The notes under the pieces: generated by a model
The model's database searches: none
What the model was told of the DNA's origin: nothing
The model's input: the letters and a program-made list of their open reading frames with translations, nothing else
Program-made: the position numbers and the translations under genes
Shown: one piece after another, positions 1 to 10,900 of the stretch
How the letters are laid out: every line of letters starts with the position of its first letter
Position numbering within the stretch: position 1 is the first letter of the stretch
Origin: Pogostemon cablin
Lineage: Eukaryota; Streptophyta; Magnoliopsida; Lamiales; Lamiaceae
Assembly (NCBI GenBank): GCA_023678885.1
Contig: CM042982.1
Location: forward strand, 9,238,001-9,302,000
Reading direction: 5' to 3'
DNA length: 64,000 nt

Positions 1-11
1 GAACAACCTTA

Positions 12-160
12 TATGCCAAATAAGAGAGACGTATGCCGAATAGAAGAAAAACATACAGAATTTGAAAGGCATCTAAAGGTAGGCCGAATAGTGAAACAGT
101 GTAGGGCCGAATAAAATAATATGTTGGCCGAATAGAGTACATTGTTGGCCGAATAGAATA
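12..160 (-). repeat. Left array of GGCCGAATAG motifs
   Basis: About five copies of a short motif, GGCCGAATAG with small variants, lie near 35, 80, 110, 124 and 147. The last two read GTTGGCCGAATAGA. These are the reverse complement of the motif that dominates 1796-2313, so the two arrays face each other across the transposon-like ORFs between them. Short motif arrays near element ends are typical binding platforms for DNA transposases (CACTA subterminal repeats are the best known case). That role is inferred here. Confidence 0.7.
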
Positions 161-206
161 CTTGCAACTAATTATGATGTCGTCATTTATATTTTCTTGA
201 AAAAAT

Positions 207-539
207 ATGCAGATGAGCTATAAACAAGTTGGGATATGTTGGGGTGGATATTGGGATGGGTTACTATACAAAGGTAGACAGGTTCACTGGTTATACTTGC
301 GGGATAACAATCTGTACTATACTAGTTTGCTATTAGAAATTCATAACATAATACAAGCTGATTTGGATAATTGGGGTTATGAAGTTCATTCTCTTGTCGA
401 ATACAGTGGCTGTATGTCTACATATAAGATAAAGAATGATGCTCGTGTGGTAGAAGTTTTCAACTATGTTGATGTAGGAATGGTGTACTTGACACTCGTT
501 CCTGTCGCTGGGGGATCATCATCTATTCCAATCCAATAG
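207..539 (+). pseudogene. Mutator-like transposase N-terminal-like fragment (PB1-like)
   Basis: A 110-residue open frame with the look of the N-terminal region of plant MULE transposases. It has a short beta-rich start (ICWGGYWDGLLYKGRQV), an LLLEIHNII helix, then DNWGYEVHSLVEY and a hydrophobic end. No DDE transposase core, MULE zinc finger or SWIM domain follows before 1046, so this would be an isolated N-terminus. An AG stands just before the second ATG, so the fragment may begin inside an exon. It lies between inverted motif arrays and upstream of a convergent DUF1985-like ORF. The family call rests on overall pattern, not on catalytic residues, and could be wrong. Confidence 0.4.
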
Positions 540-1046
540 ATCTTTCTGTGCTCCTAGGGGAGCACCCGCGGAAAATCTACCACTACAAGATTCTGATTAA
601 AAAAACCAATACATTTAGATACAATATCACTGATTTGTCTGTACCGACATGGATTAATGATTCATAAAAATTTAGATTTCATACCCGAGAAAATAGATTT
701 CTGTCAACTTTCTTCACCTTACGAAAAACTCATCGCAAGCAAAGTGGCCTATTTTTCTCCCTATCGGCAGAGACATGGCCATACGGTGCAGCAAGGGCAG
801 GTAGACGCTCGTACGTCCAAACCTGTCACACATAAACTACATATGTTAGATTATTACAGTTGCTGAAACTAGTAATACACTATAACTTTAAGTGATCTAC
901 TACAACACGTACAAGGAGCCCAAATGTGCACCTGTAAAAGTGGTATCTGTACTTGTTGGGGTTTGCTCCTTTAGGAAATCGGTCAAAATGTGGTCCATAA
1001 AGTGCAGTAAAGTCATATAACTGACCTGGCCCCAAGGGAATAAATT
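540..1046. other. Spacer between the two transposon-like ORFs
   Basis: No recognisable gene. It holds one unassigned 69-residue frame at 657-866 (plus) with no motif I know. Base composition is more balanced than in the surrounding intergenic DNA, which fits decayed coding sequence of the same element. Confidence 0.4.
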
Positions 1047-1625
1047 TCATCTACGCTCGTCCTCTACTAGGACCCAAACCCAGTTGTCTACACTCACCTT
1101 GGTAACATCCGATCCAAGAAGAAAATAGTACAACAACAGAACCTTAGCAATTTTAACCGTGTTCTCGGGGCTAACACCACTAAATTTTATACCCTCAAAG
1201 TCACGGGCAATCTCACTTATTAATGGTCTTTCGCCCTGACCATAATACATATCGTACACCCCATCAGACCGGATATGATACGACAAATTCGGATCAAACC
1301 TCACTCTGTCCCGAAAGCAAAGCCCCATTATCCGCATGAACTCTATCCTACTAAAGTTAAGACACTCGTTCCCAATTTGAAAATATCTAGCGGTTACATC
1401 ATCCCCGCCACGTATGATCTTCTGTGTCATGAGACCGTGGAGATTAGCATGCGCGATCCAATCGTCGTGAAGACCCCAGTAATGATCAAAACAAGATCGC
1501 CTGAACATCTCCTCCGCATTACCCCCAACCGTTGTTAACTGCTTACGGATAAGTGTCATAACAACCCCAGGTTTGCAGTAATTAATACACTGCAGTTCTG
1601 CCCCTGCATGGTTGGACGCTTTCAT
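1047..1625 (-). pseudogene. DUF1985-like transposon protein fragment (Ulp1/MULE-associated)
   Basis: A 192-residue frame resembling DUF1985, a plant domain found in proteins carried by Mutator-like and other DNA transposons, often upstream of a Ulp1-type cysteine protease (the Kaonashi-type MULE ORFs). Visible features are an F-R-x-S-C-F block with a following L-H-G-L-M-T helix, the diagnostic NECLNFSRIEFMRIMGL segment (about residues 87-103), a KIAKVLLLYYFLLGSD helix, and a closing VDNWVWVLVEDE segment where the domain normally ends in W-x-L-V-D-D. The frame stops right after this, with no protease triad, so only the domain is left. It is convergent with the fragment at 207-539, an arrangement known in ULP-bearing MULEs. 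Confidence 0.55.
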
Positions 1626-1795
1626 TCACCCTGCACAAATTTAGCTTTTTGTTAAATAATATGTAACACACATCAAAAAGATGTACTCTGCATCAATTCA
1701 ACCAACTTACTTAATAAGACAATAACTGATAATTATATCAAATAACAATAAGTTCACTGCGGCAACTAAACAAATATTGGCATACTCAATTATTT

Positions 1796-2313
1796 GTTCT
1801 ATTCGGCCTACTTTTCCTTCTATTCGGCCTACAAACTGTTCTATTCGACCTACGAATATTGCTCTATTCGGCCAAGGTCAGTGCTATGACATTATTCAAA
1901 CTACACTTTGTTCTATTCGGCCTACACTTCTTCTATTCGGCTTACAAATCTGTTCTATTCGGTCTACAAAAAATCTCTATTCGGCCAACCAATATTTTTA
2001 AATATTCCAAAAATTCAAGTCCTACAATTTGTTCTATTCGGCCTACACTTTATTATATTTGGCTTAAGATTTGTTCTATTCGGCCAATCAACATTTCCAA
2101 AAAAATTCAAAAAAAAAAACCCTACACTTTGTTCTATTCGACCTACAAATTTGTTCTATTCGGCCTACTAAAAAAGCTCTATTTGGCCAACCAACATTTC
2201 TAAAAATTTAAAAAAATAACACTCCTAGAATTTGTTCTATTCGGCCTACACTTGTTCTATTCGGCCTACACATTCGTTCTATTCGGTCTTAAAAAAAATC
2301 ATATTCGGCCAAC
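1796..2313 (+). repeat. Right array: 18 TATTCGGCC motifs
   Basis: Eighteen copies of TTCTATTCGGCCTAC or close variants (TTCGACC, TTCGGTC, TTTGGCC) in about 520 bp, all in one direction and opposite to the array at 12-160. A higher-order pattern is visible. Three or four CGGCCTAC-type copies are followed by one CTCTATTCGGCCAAC-type copy, which then runs into an A-rich CCAACATTTC spacer. Blocks close near 1870, 1990, 2090, 2190 and 2313. Frames read through the array (FYSAYKS-type repeats) are artefacts of the motif. Confidence 0.85.
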
Positions 2314-2689
2314 AAAAATTTCCAAAAAAATCAAAAATAAAATAAAATAAACAACACCACACAAAAATTTCTAAACATGATGTATACACAGTTAAGTCAC
2401 ATTCATCACATTACAAAATGAATTCACATTTTACACATATGAACAAAACCACACAAAATGTAATTCGTATCCTCGAAAACGAGTACCACAAACTCAATGT
2501 AGGACACATTATAAACAAATAACTCACAATTTAAAAATGCAAATAAAACAGCTTTCATACATACCCAAAAATTTGTCATTTCGAAAATTCACCAAATTCA
2601 CCTCGTCGGAAATGCCTATTCCGGCAGATGGAAAGGAGATACTAAGAAATGGGTACTACAAATGGGTGGCGCTGCTCTTTGTGCTTTGG

Positions 2690-2765
2690 GACGAAAGGGA
2701 GAGAGGAAGAGAGAGGATGTTGGACGAAAAGGAGAGAGGAAGAGAGAGGATGTTGGACGAAAGAT
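2690..2765 (+). repeat. 33-bp tandem repeat, 2.3 copies
   Basis: A purine-rich unit beginning GACGAAAGGGAGAGAGG and ending GGATGTTG starts at 2690, 2723 and 2756, a period of exactly 33 bp. Because 33 is divisible by three it keeps frames open on both strands, which explains the short ORFs here. I see no gene. Confidence 0.85.
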
Positions 2766-4974
2766 GAGAGAGAAGAAAGATGGAGTATTTGGAATGAAAA
2801 TGACGTTAATGATATGATATATACCCCACCAACCCACATACAAAATTTTAATTTGAAAATTTTTAAAACTTTAAATGTGGTTCACCAACCCACTAAGTAC
2901 AATTTTAAATGTGGTCCACCCACCCCATTTACTACAGTCAAAACTGACATGATATGACCCCTTTATTTTCGTACTTTAGTCGACAGATATTGAGAGTAAT
3001 TTGGGGAGTCCACTAAATAGTGGCTAGTAAAAATTGTTCTTAACGAGTGTGACTACTTAAAATTGTACTTAGTCAAAAGTGAATATTAAAAAATCGTCCT
3101 TAAATTAAATTGGTGGTCAATGATAAAGAAATGATGAGATTTCTAAGTTGATAAAAATTTTCAGAATTAGTTTGGTCCCAAGTTCAAAGATAGAGGCCGT
3201 ACTTTGACTGAAAAGAGCAAATGTATGGCTTTGACCAAACAGGCGCAACTTATAATTAAAATCGCTTTCCCTCCTTTTTTTTTTTTTTTTTTTTTTTCTT
3301 TTTTATGAATTGATCTACTGCTTAGTCTTGCGTGTCAACCATAATTAAATGGTTCATATTAGAATTTGAAATAATACCAACAATATAAAGAAATCAAAAC
3401 GTGAAAAAATAAATTCTTATCGAGTCGAGTTACCAACCGTTCGTTGAAAGCTATGTTTACTTATACCCTAAAAAAATGATACAAATGTGATTGTTTTCTT
3501 TGAGATGGGACGTTATCATATTTTTTTAATCTAACAGTCCCAATTTTTTTATTTATGTCACTTTTATTAAATAACGTAAGACAGGAAACGCGAAGTGTTT
3601 TATGGGAGTACTATTTTTTATTAAAGATGTTATCATTTTTTATCTACCCTAATTAATAATGAATTAATTTTGTTGGAATTGAACAAACATCAATTGTCAG
3701 CCATTAAATATAATCTTGTATCTAGTGATGCAGCCTGCAGGAGCGTGGATCAAGTGAAGGGGGAGTTGTTGTATATGCAAGGTTGTTTGGTTTTAAATGT
3801 GGCATACAATCTTCTCCTCTAATCCAACCCAATCATTTTTGGCCCATTTAAAGCTAATATTCTTATACTATATATATTGCAAAAATTCTTAGGTTGAGTT
3901 TAATAACATAAAAAATGTCCTAACATACACAAATATATGACTCATGTATCTAGTCCTTGCTAAAACACAATTTATATTTATTTTGAAATTAATCTACGAA
4001 TATAAAAATACACACACGCACGGGTATATATTGATGTTTTCCATTAAGTAATTGAGTATAGTGTGAGGGAAACTCATGATAATCAGAGATATTATCATAA
4101 AAAATCAATGAGGAATTGCAAATCATCGATGAATTGTCTTCAAAGGATTTTTTAGATTGCTGAATTTGTCTTGGGAAAAGCTTTTCATCAAGAATATTAT
4201 CACCAAGAATCAAATATTCATTGAATTGTAAATCCTCAATTTATCGGGTCATCTTTAGATTTGTTTGTAGTGTAAATGATGATTGAATAATGTGTAGGAG
4301 ATTACTATTAAGAAATTTATTAAATAATATATTATACCTACATTCCTAATTGTTTTAAATTATTATATTATTTTATAAATTTCTACTATAATTTTTGCTT
4401 GAGGATTATATTTTTGGGCCGGCTATTTGCACCCACAATTTTGTTAAATATATCTCTAAAAATAATTAAATAAAATATTTATAATTAATAAGGCATAAAT
4501 ATTCTTATAGTTAAGATTTCATATTATGTTAATACATTATGTTCTATTGAAGCAACAGAATAATATGCGATGTGCAAAATTAAATCAGTTTGAATGGCTC
4601 AGCATCAATTGGCGTTACGGAAGACGGTGGAAATAAGAGATTGCAAATTAGATTTTAGATTTTGTTTCTCGAAGACACAAAAGGGCTTCTTACTCTAATG
4701 CAAGAAAGATTTCCTAAACTGGGTTTAGCAAAAACAGATAGTGAAGAATCCGTGCTACGATAAAATAATTATCCGTGCTAATTCAGGTTTATAGCCGACC
4801 CTTATATTTTATGTTGATGTTTATTTCTCTTATTACCTTTCTACACCACCTTACTCTCTTAATATCTCATCACTCATCTCTTCTACGTTGATCTAATATG
4901 AGTTAAATTTTAAAAAAAAAAAAAATTGAAAGTAAATATGAATTATTATTATTCATATGGTTTTCAAAATGAGA
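2766..4974. other. Intergenic, AT-rich
   Basis: No gene seen. It contains a pair of short direct repeats (AAATGTGGTTCACC / AAATGTGGTCCACC near 2872 and 2910), a poly-T tract near 3273-3298 and AT-rich unique sequence. The small frame at 3989-4213 (minus) has no recognisable content. Confidence 0.6.
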
Positions 4975-4978
4975 AACA

Positions 4979-5263
4979 GGAGAACTCTTGTAAAACGATA
5001 ATTACGTGAGACGGCTCGATCCGTTGTTAAAGTATGCTTGCTATATAAGTAAAATATCCTTATTAGTAATTAGAATATATTTGTAGTGAATCATATTATA
5101 ACATTTTAAAAACATACTTTAATTTTTTATTCATCATATTTTAAAAAAACATATTTTTACTATAAATTAACATACTTTACCTATATAGCAAGCATACTTT
5201 AACAATAGATCGACCCGTCTCATAACTCGTGTCACGTAATTACCATCTCACAAGAGATTTTGT
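4979..5263. mobile_element. Small inverted-repeat transposon, GTGAGACGGGTCGA family
   Basis: Imperfect inverted ends: the left arm reads ACTCTTGTAAAACG, ATTACGTGAGACGG, CTCGATCC; the right arm, reverse-complemented, reads CTCTTGTGAGATGG, AATTACGTGACACG, and then GAGACGGGTCGATC. Inside, GTTAAAGTATGCTTGCTATA on the left mirrors TATAGCAAGCATACTTTAAC on the right. Related copies lie at 39643-39985 and 40736-40992, with a partial one near 18735. No coding capacity. The target duplication is unclear. Confidence 0.7.
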
Positions 5264-5426
5264 CATCAAACATACCTATTTGTTTTTTAATTTTCTGAAA
5301 CCAATTTTAAGTTTTGAAATCCTACATCTATTCAAGATTAATACAGAACATATTAATTCTTAATACACCTATATTTCATACATGGCTCTTTTATATAGAT
5401 ACTCTTTCTTTCATTCTCTCTTTTAT

Positions 5427-5810
5427 CACTGCAAAAAAACTATTTTTTAGCAACGGAATATTTTGTTACTAAAAGCCTTATTTCATTATTAAATTGACTT
5501 AGCAACGGAATCCGTTGGTAAAATTCAGTTGCTAAAGTGGTGGTTGGTAAATTTTTAGTAACGAAAAATCAATTCCGTTGGTAATCCGTTGCTAATAATT
5601 CCATTGGTAATTTATATAATAATCCCCTTACTAATCCGTTGGTAATTACCAATGGATTGAATTCCGTTGTTAAAATAGAGAATAAATCCGTTGATATTCC
5701 GTTGCTAATAAAACAAAAATGTCATTTCTGTTGCTAATCAATTGGTAATTACCAACGGATTGAATTCCGTTGCTAAATTTGGTTGCTAAAAAATATTTTT
5801 TTTTGTAGTG
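5427..5810. mobile_element. 384-bp CACTA-type MITE, TSD TAT
   Basis: The left end CACTGCAAAAAAAC and the reverse-complemented right end CACTACAAAAAAAA both continue into TATTTTTTAGCAAC, an inverted repeat of about 28 bp. The 3-bp sequence TAT flanks both sides (5424-5426 and 5811-5813), as expected for the CACTA superfamily. The interior holds about ten copies of ATCCGTTG or its reverse complement CAACGGAT, some arranged as the palindrome CGTTGGTAATTACCAA. These look like subterminal transposase-binding repeats. It encodes nothing and must have been moved by a transposase encoded elsewhere. Confidence 0.9.
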
Positions 5811-5813
5811 TAT

Positions 5814-7951
5814 CTCTTCTCTCACATAAATTTATAGAATTTTTTTAGACACATTTACTTTTCTCTTATACATTAATTTAACATAAAATAAAATTAAATC
5901 ATACCCTATAAATAACTAAAACAAACATTACTATTTATTTTGTTTTCCAAAATCCTTGAAATCGATTTTTAAAAAAAAAATCCCCATAAAATAAAGTTAC
6001 CTAAAATGATAGCCTAAACCTAAGTATTAAATTAAGCATGTTCCTTACTTATTGTTCAAACCATTAATAGTAACACAAAAATTGATTCGCCAAAGTGATG
6101 TATGCAATAATGCAATTCATGGTAGGAATCATATTTTAACTGCAAAAACTCGTGCGCACCAAATATATCAATACAAAATCCGTACAACTATAAACACATT
6201 ACAATGTACAAAAGAAGTTACTCTATGATGTAAAACTAAAAAATATCATACCTAAAAAAATGTTGAGCATCACAAAGTAGCATTAAGAATATGACATAAC
6301 TAGTAGATTTTCAGTAGATTAAATCTCACTATATGTAACCCTATATATCATAAAATATCGTTCGATAAGTAAAATATCACAACATATAACACAAAGTATC
6401 ATAAAATACCATTTAAAAGTAATCGAAACGAGTCGAAAACCAAATGCACGGATACCAAATCCATTTACCTGGGTGTGCACCAATATTACTCTACCCTAAT
6501 AAATGGCAGATACTTCATTGAATAAAGATTTAAAAGAATAAAAGCAAGGAGATGTGAAAGGATGAGATAATAAAAAAATTGACAGCTTTACAAGTAAACA
6601 ATACTTGCCCCAAAAAACAAGACTTCAATAGCACTACAAGATCATATGTACATTATGTCAAATGAACACTCTCTCTGGATGTTTGTCCTTTGAAAAGCTC
6701 TGATGATAACAACTTGAGCCTAGGCAATCAATGAATCCAGTAACCTCCATTAGATTTAAGCATGTTGACATGTAACACGCGCCACTGTGGAAAAAATTTC
6801 AGTGAAAAAAGTCACACCAGTCAAATTACTGAAGCCCAAAACTTTTTTATGATACACATTCTTTGACTATTCTAGTGGATTAATTCTAAAATACTCAAAA
6901 GAAACACAACCAGTAGATAATACACAATCCGGTGCCTTACTTAAGTGCTGTACGGTTGTTTATCTATACTTGAATTTTGAAGTATATGCTACTTGAGTCA
7001 GCATTGTGTGTGGGGGGGGGGGGGGGGGGGGTGTGTGGGGAGGGGTGGGGGGTGGGTACAGGATTCGAGTAGAGTTCATGCACTGTATATCAAGGGAGCT
7101 GAATCAGCCAAAATAAAATGCTTGATGAAACGGATTTTCCCATGTTTAGTCAAATATTAAATATAAATTATATAATACTGACCTTGTTTAACTAAAAACT
7201 CACTACACTGTTTAGGATATCTCAAGAATGGTTTTATCAAAGAGAGGAGGCGGGTCCTAAAAAGATATACTCCCTTCGTCTCGAAGCAAAAAGTTCATTT
7301 TCTTTTTCACGGAAGAGTTGCTTTTTTTATAAGGGATATGTTCTAGGCTAGTCACTTAATCGGGGATCATATTTATCATCTCTACAGGACTTATTTATGT
7401 AAATCAAATAACAGAAACTTATTCCCCATATATTGTGCTGAAATGGATGCATTGCAAATTAAGAATATATCAAAAGCTTATGATAAGAGTTAAACCATAG
7501 ATATGCATGTACTGTTTGACTATTTGTCAAGATGATATTCATCATCATGAATGGTACGCATTTTATGTTGGCGTCAAGAGTGTACTTAGCTAAATCTTTA
7601 AACCACGACTCTTCCAGAATGGTTATGCTCATTTTGACACACTGGCTGGTAAAATTTTTCAAACACCAGATGTTGGAAAAGACAATGGGATTGCAGAATT
7701 CCAATTTGAACAACAAAATGAAAATGATTGAACAAGTTAGACAACTAAATGTGCTTACTCAGGGAAGATAAGGAAATATATTATGACACAAGACATTATC
7801 TAAATCATGTAAACCATCAATTTGTTATTATAAAAAAAAAGGAAAATAAACTTGCTATGTAAAATGATATTACACACTAAGTAAAGATTTAAAGAGACTA
7901 TGAATTACCTGGATGCACAGATATCATCAAAGGATACTCATGCATAACCAT
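5814..7951. other. Downstream flank of the SAWADEE gene
   Basis: No separate gene seen. The part nearest 7951 is probably 3' untranslated sequence of the minus-strand gene. It includes a poly-G run near 7012-7030, and the left end of a Stowaway-like MITE (CTCCCTTCGTCTCG) near 7271 for which I could not find a convincing partner. Frames at 7459-7771 are overlapping shadows. Confidence 0.5.
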
Positions 7952-10900
7952 CTAAACTGGTTGAGATGACTGCAAGATCCTCTTTTCTTCAAAAATTAAC
8001 CGCTTGCAAAGTTCAGATTCATGATGAATATATTCAAAAAATAAGTTCCATAACTGCTTTGCTCTCTGGAAAGATTCAGTTCCTGATGGGACTACTTGAA
8101 GTTCATCACTTCTTCCATTCTTTTCATCGGGTCTTTCATATTTGATTACATCCTGCATGGAAACATATTAAAATATCAAAGCAATTTGGAAAGACATAGT
8201 GAAAGTGCGTGTAAATATATTTGAAAGCTAGTTATGTAGACATGCTTGCATGCATCTCCACTTGTTACTATCTAATAATGTAACATGTATCAGATCAGAC
8301 ACAAATCCATTACAGTAAAACCATTAAAATAGGCAGCATTCCTTTTATCTGCCATTCAGAAGCCTGTGCTGTGACAAATGAAATCTTCTCAATCATTACT
8401 TTCCAGCAATTTGCAATAGAACCTAAAGAAAATACCAATCTTACCAGGGCATTGGGTATTAAGTTCCAGATGTTTTCCCCAAAAGTTTCCACTGATGCTT
8501 TTTCTGTAACAACCCATGGCCTGCACGAATGCATGATTAACAAAGCTGAGTTTCTGTTAAAAAACATAAAACCTACAAATCAAAGTAGTTAGAAGCTGCT
8601 AGCATAATAAGTCCTGGGATATAGAATACTGGGTTAGCTTACATATGATCAGTTTAAATCATCAGAGGAACCAAATATTGGATACCGACTCCAGAAGGCA
8701 AGGTTGTTAGATGGGGTTCAGTGTTTTTCCTTGATCCAATACTCTCTAAGGAAGTAAATATACATCAAATCTAATAAATCCTATATTACATCTACCCAAC
8801 TTCTCATGTTTATATTGACAAATATATTTCTGCTCTTAACATAAGATTTAGGTGCATAATCAGATAGCTTGCTGATAGATACTCACATAATTACTCCATT
8901 TAACAAACCAAAAAAGTTTTAAAACAGAAACATGCTTATACACTTGAGCCTCTCTACTTTTAGAAGCTCTGACATAAGAGCATAGTATAACTAAAACCAG
9001 CCGGCAAAACTACTCCAAGACAGAGCAGTTACCAAATAGCTATTTGCTGTCCCATATTTAAATCTTTAAGAACCAACAAATCATGGAGTTTAGAATCAGT
9101 ATAATATATTTTTATTAGGTTCAAGCAACAATGTCCTATAATTACTGTCATCATACAAGCCACAACAGAATGAGAAAAGTTAGAAGTTGAAGACTGCACA
9201 GATACATAAAGGAGAAGGTGACGACAATTTGCATCAACCAAACAATTGAGCAAAAGCACCAAAATTTTCGAACAATTGGAAAAGATAATTAGAGGGAAGT
9301 ACAGCTGCTTCACGATGGGAACTGTAACCCAAAGCCAATATATTTTTTGTGTACATGGGGCCTAATTATTAAAATAAAGTAAAATGTAGAGAATAAGCAA
9401 ACTCCAGCAATCATTCTATTTGCTGCATGTTTCTGCTTGTATCACATGGACTCAAACATCAGTTAAGGTTTTGGGGCTTTTACGCGGCAGCATTCATTCT
9501 ATTTATCTAAAATTTTAAGAGCTCGTGTTCAAATATCTAACTGATGAATCAATAATATCTTATCTTCCACCCCCCAACCCTCATCCACCATGACACCCAA
9601 AAAAAAAAAATAAGAGAATGATTTCAAATTCTAATCACGGTCAAGATTCTGAAACAAAGCTTGACATATGGTTGCAACTTGCAATGGCAGGAAATGCTGT
9701 AAAGGGAAGTGGTTTAAGTAAGGAATACCTTCCCCTTGAAGATACAACCAAATGGAGGGGATTTTCAAGGAACTCAAATATCGTCTCAACCTTCTTTTGA
9801 GAATCCACCATGATGGCTCCTCGTGCAAATGGATCAGACAATAGTCTAGGGAAAACAAATGCTTGTGGAAGAATATTAGTCTGCTTATATATAAAGTCTA
9901 TAATTGATGACGGGGTCAGGTCTTTCTCCAAGTTACTAATTAGAATGAAATTAGTATTGCGAAGTCTCGGTCCCGTATCATCATCTTGACTTGTCCATCC
10001 GTTGTAATTGCTAGTCCTCCCTGAATCTGTTTTATAAAAATAGAAAAACAAAAAAGATAGAGGAGAGGGGAAAAAGACGCAACCAGCAAACAAATTAAGA
10101 GATACCTTTTATAAATAAAAGACTTGCTGTTTATGCATGAACTTATTAAAATACATTGACATAATATCTAACCAATTCATCACAGCACAAGAATGATTCA
10201 TAATATGGATTTTAATTACAGTAAAGTTCATGATGACATGTTGCATACATTAGATGATACATGACAATTAGAAAAAGGCAAACCTTCATTTTCCATTGTT
10301 GGACTTTTTGGCATAATGCTAGAGTCCATCTCCTGCAAACAGGTTTTGCAATCAAATCTCAAGATACAAAATAATGGAATATAGTGTTTAGGAACTCTGC
10401 ATTAAGCCTTACCAGGTATACGTTTTGAGGAGATTCTGAGTTTATCATTTTAGTGGAGATAGAACCTGAAGATGAGATTCTCTTCTTAGCCATTACAGAA
10501 AAAGCAGAGATTCTAGGATCAATTTGAGTGGCAGGATCTTCAATGCATATGCTTGCAATGCTGGCTAAGGTTAATGTACCACGACCTCGCCCATGTTGCC
10601 AGACAAGCAAAAATCTGCACAAACACTCCTCTTCTCCATCAGCAAGTGAATGTGACTTGCGTTTCACCTACCAAATACAGGATAAAGCGACATGAAACAA
10701 ATTGAAATTGGTACTAGAACCACGAACAAAAAACAAGAACTTCCACCAGCTAGATTCCCTTAAAAAATCAGAAATACAAATATCAAACTCATAACATCAC
10801 ATATTTCAAGCCGACAGTTAAAACATATCTCCACAAAAAAAAAAAAAGTGATACACTGAACTTTGAGATGCGTACTTAAAGATATCCAAGTACGTGAGAG

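Noticed and set aside
1777..2203. Three overlapping plus-strand frames with FYSAYK- and LFGQ-type repeats
   Set aside because: They are translations of the TATTCGGCC motif array in different frames; no protein signal.
1796..2313. Possible CRISPR-like array
   Set aside because: Spacers are of irregular length and similar to each other, and the DNA is plant nuclear; it fits transposon subterminal repeats.
2616..2957. Overlapping short frames on both strands
   Set aside because: Kept open by the 33-bp purine-rich repeat, whose length is divisible by three.
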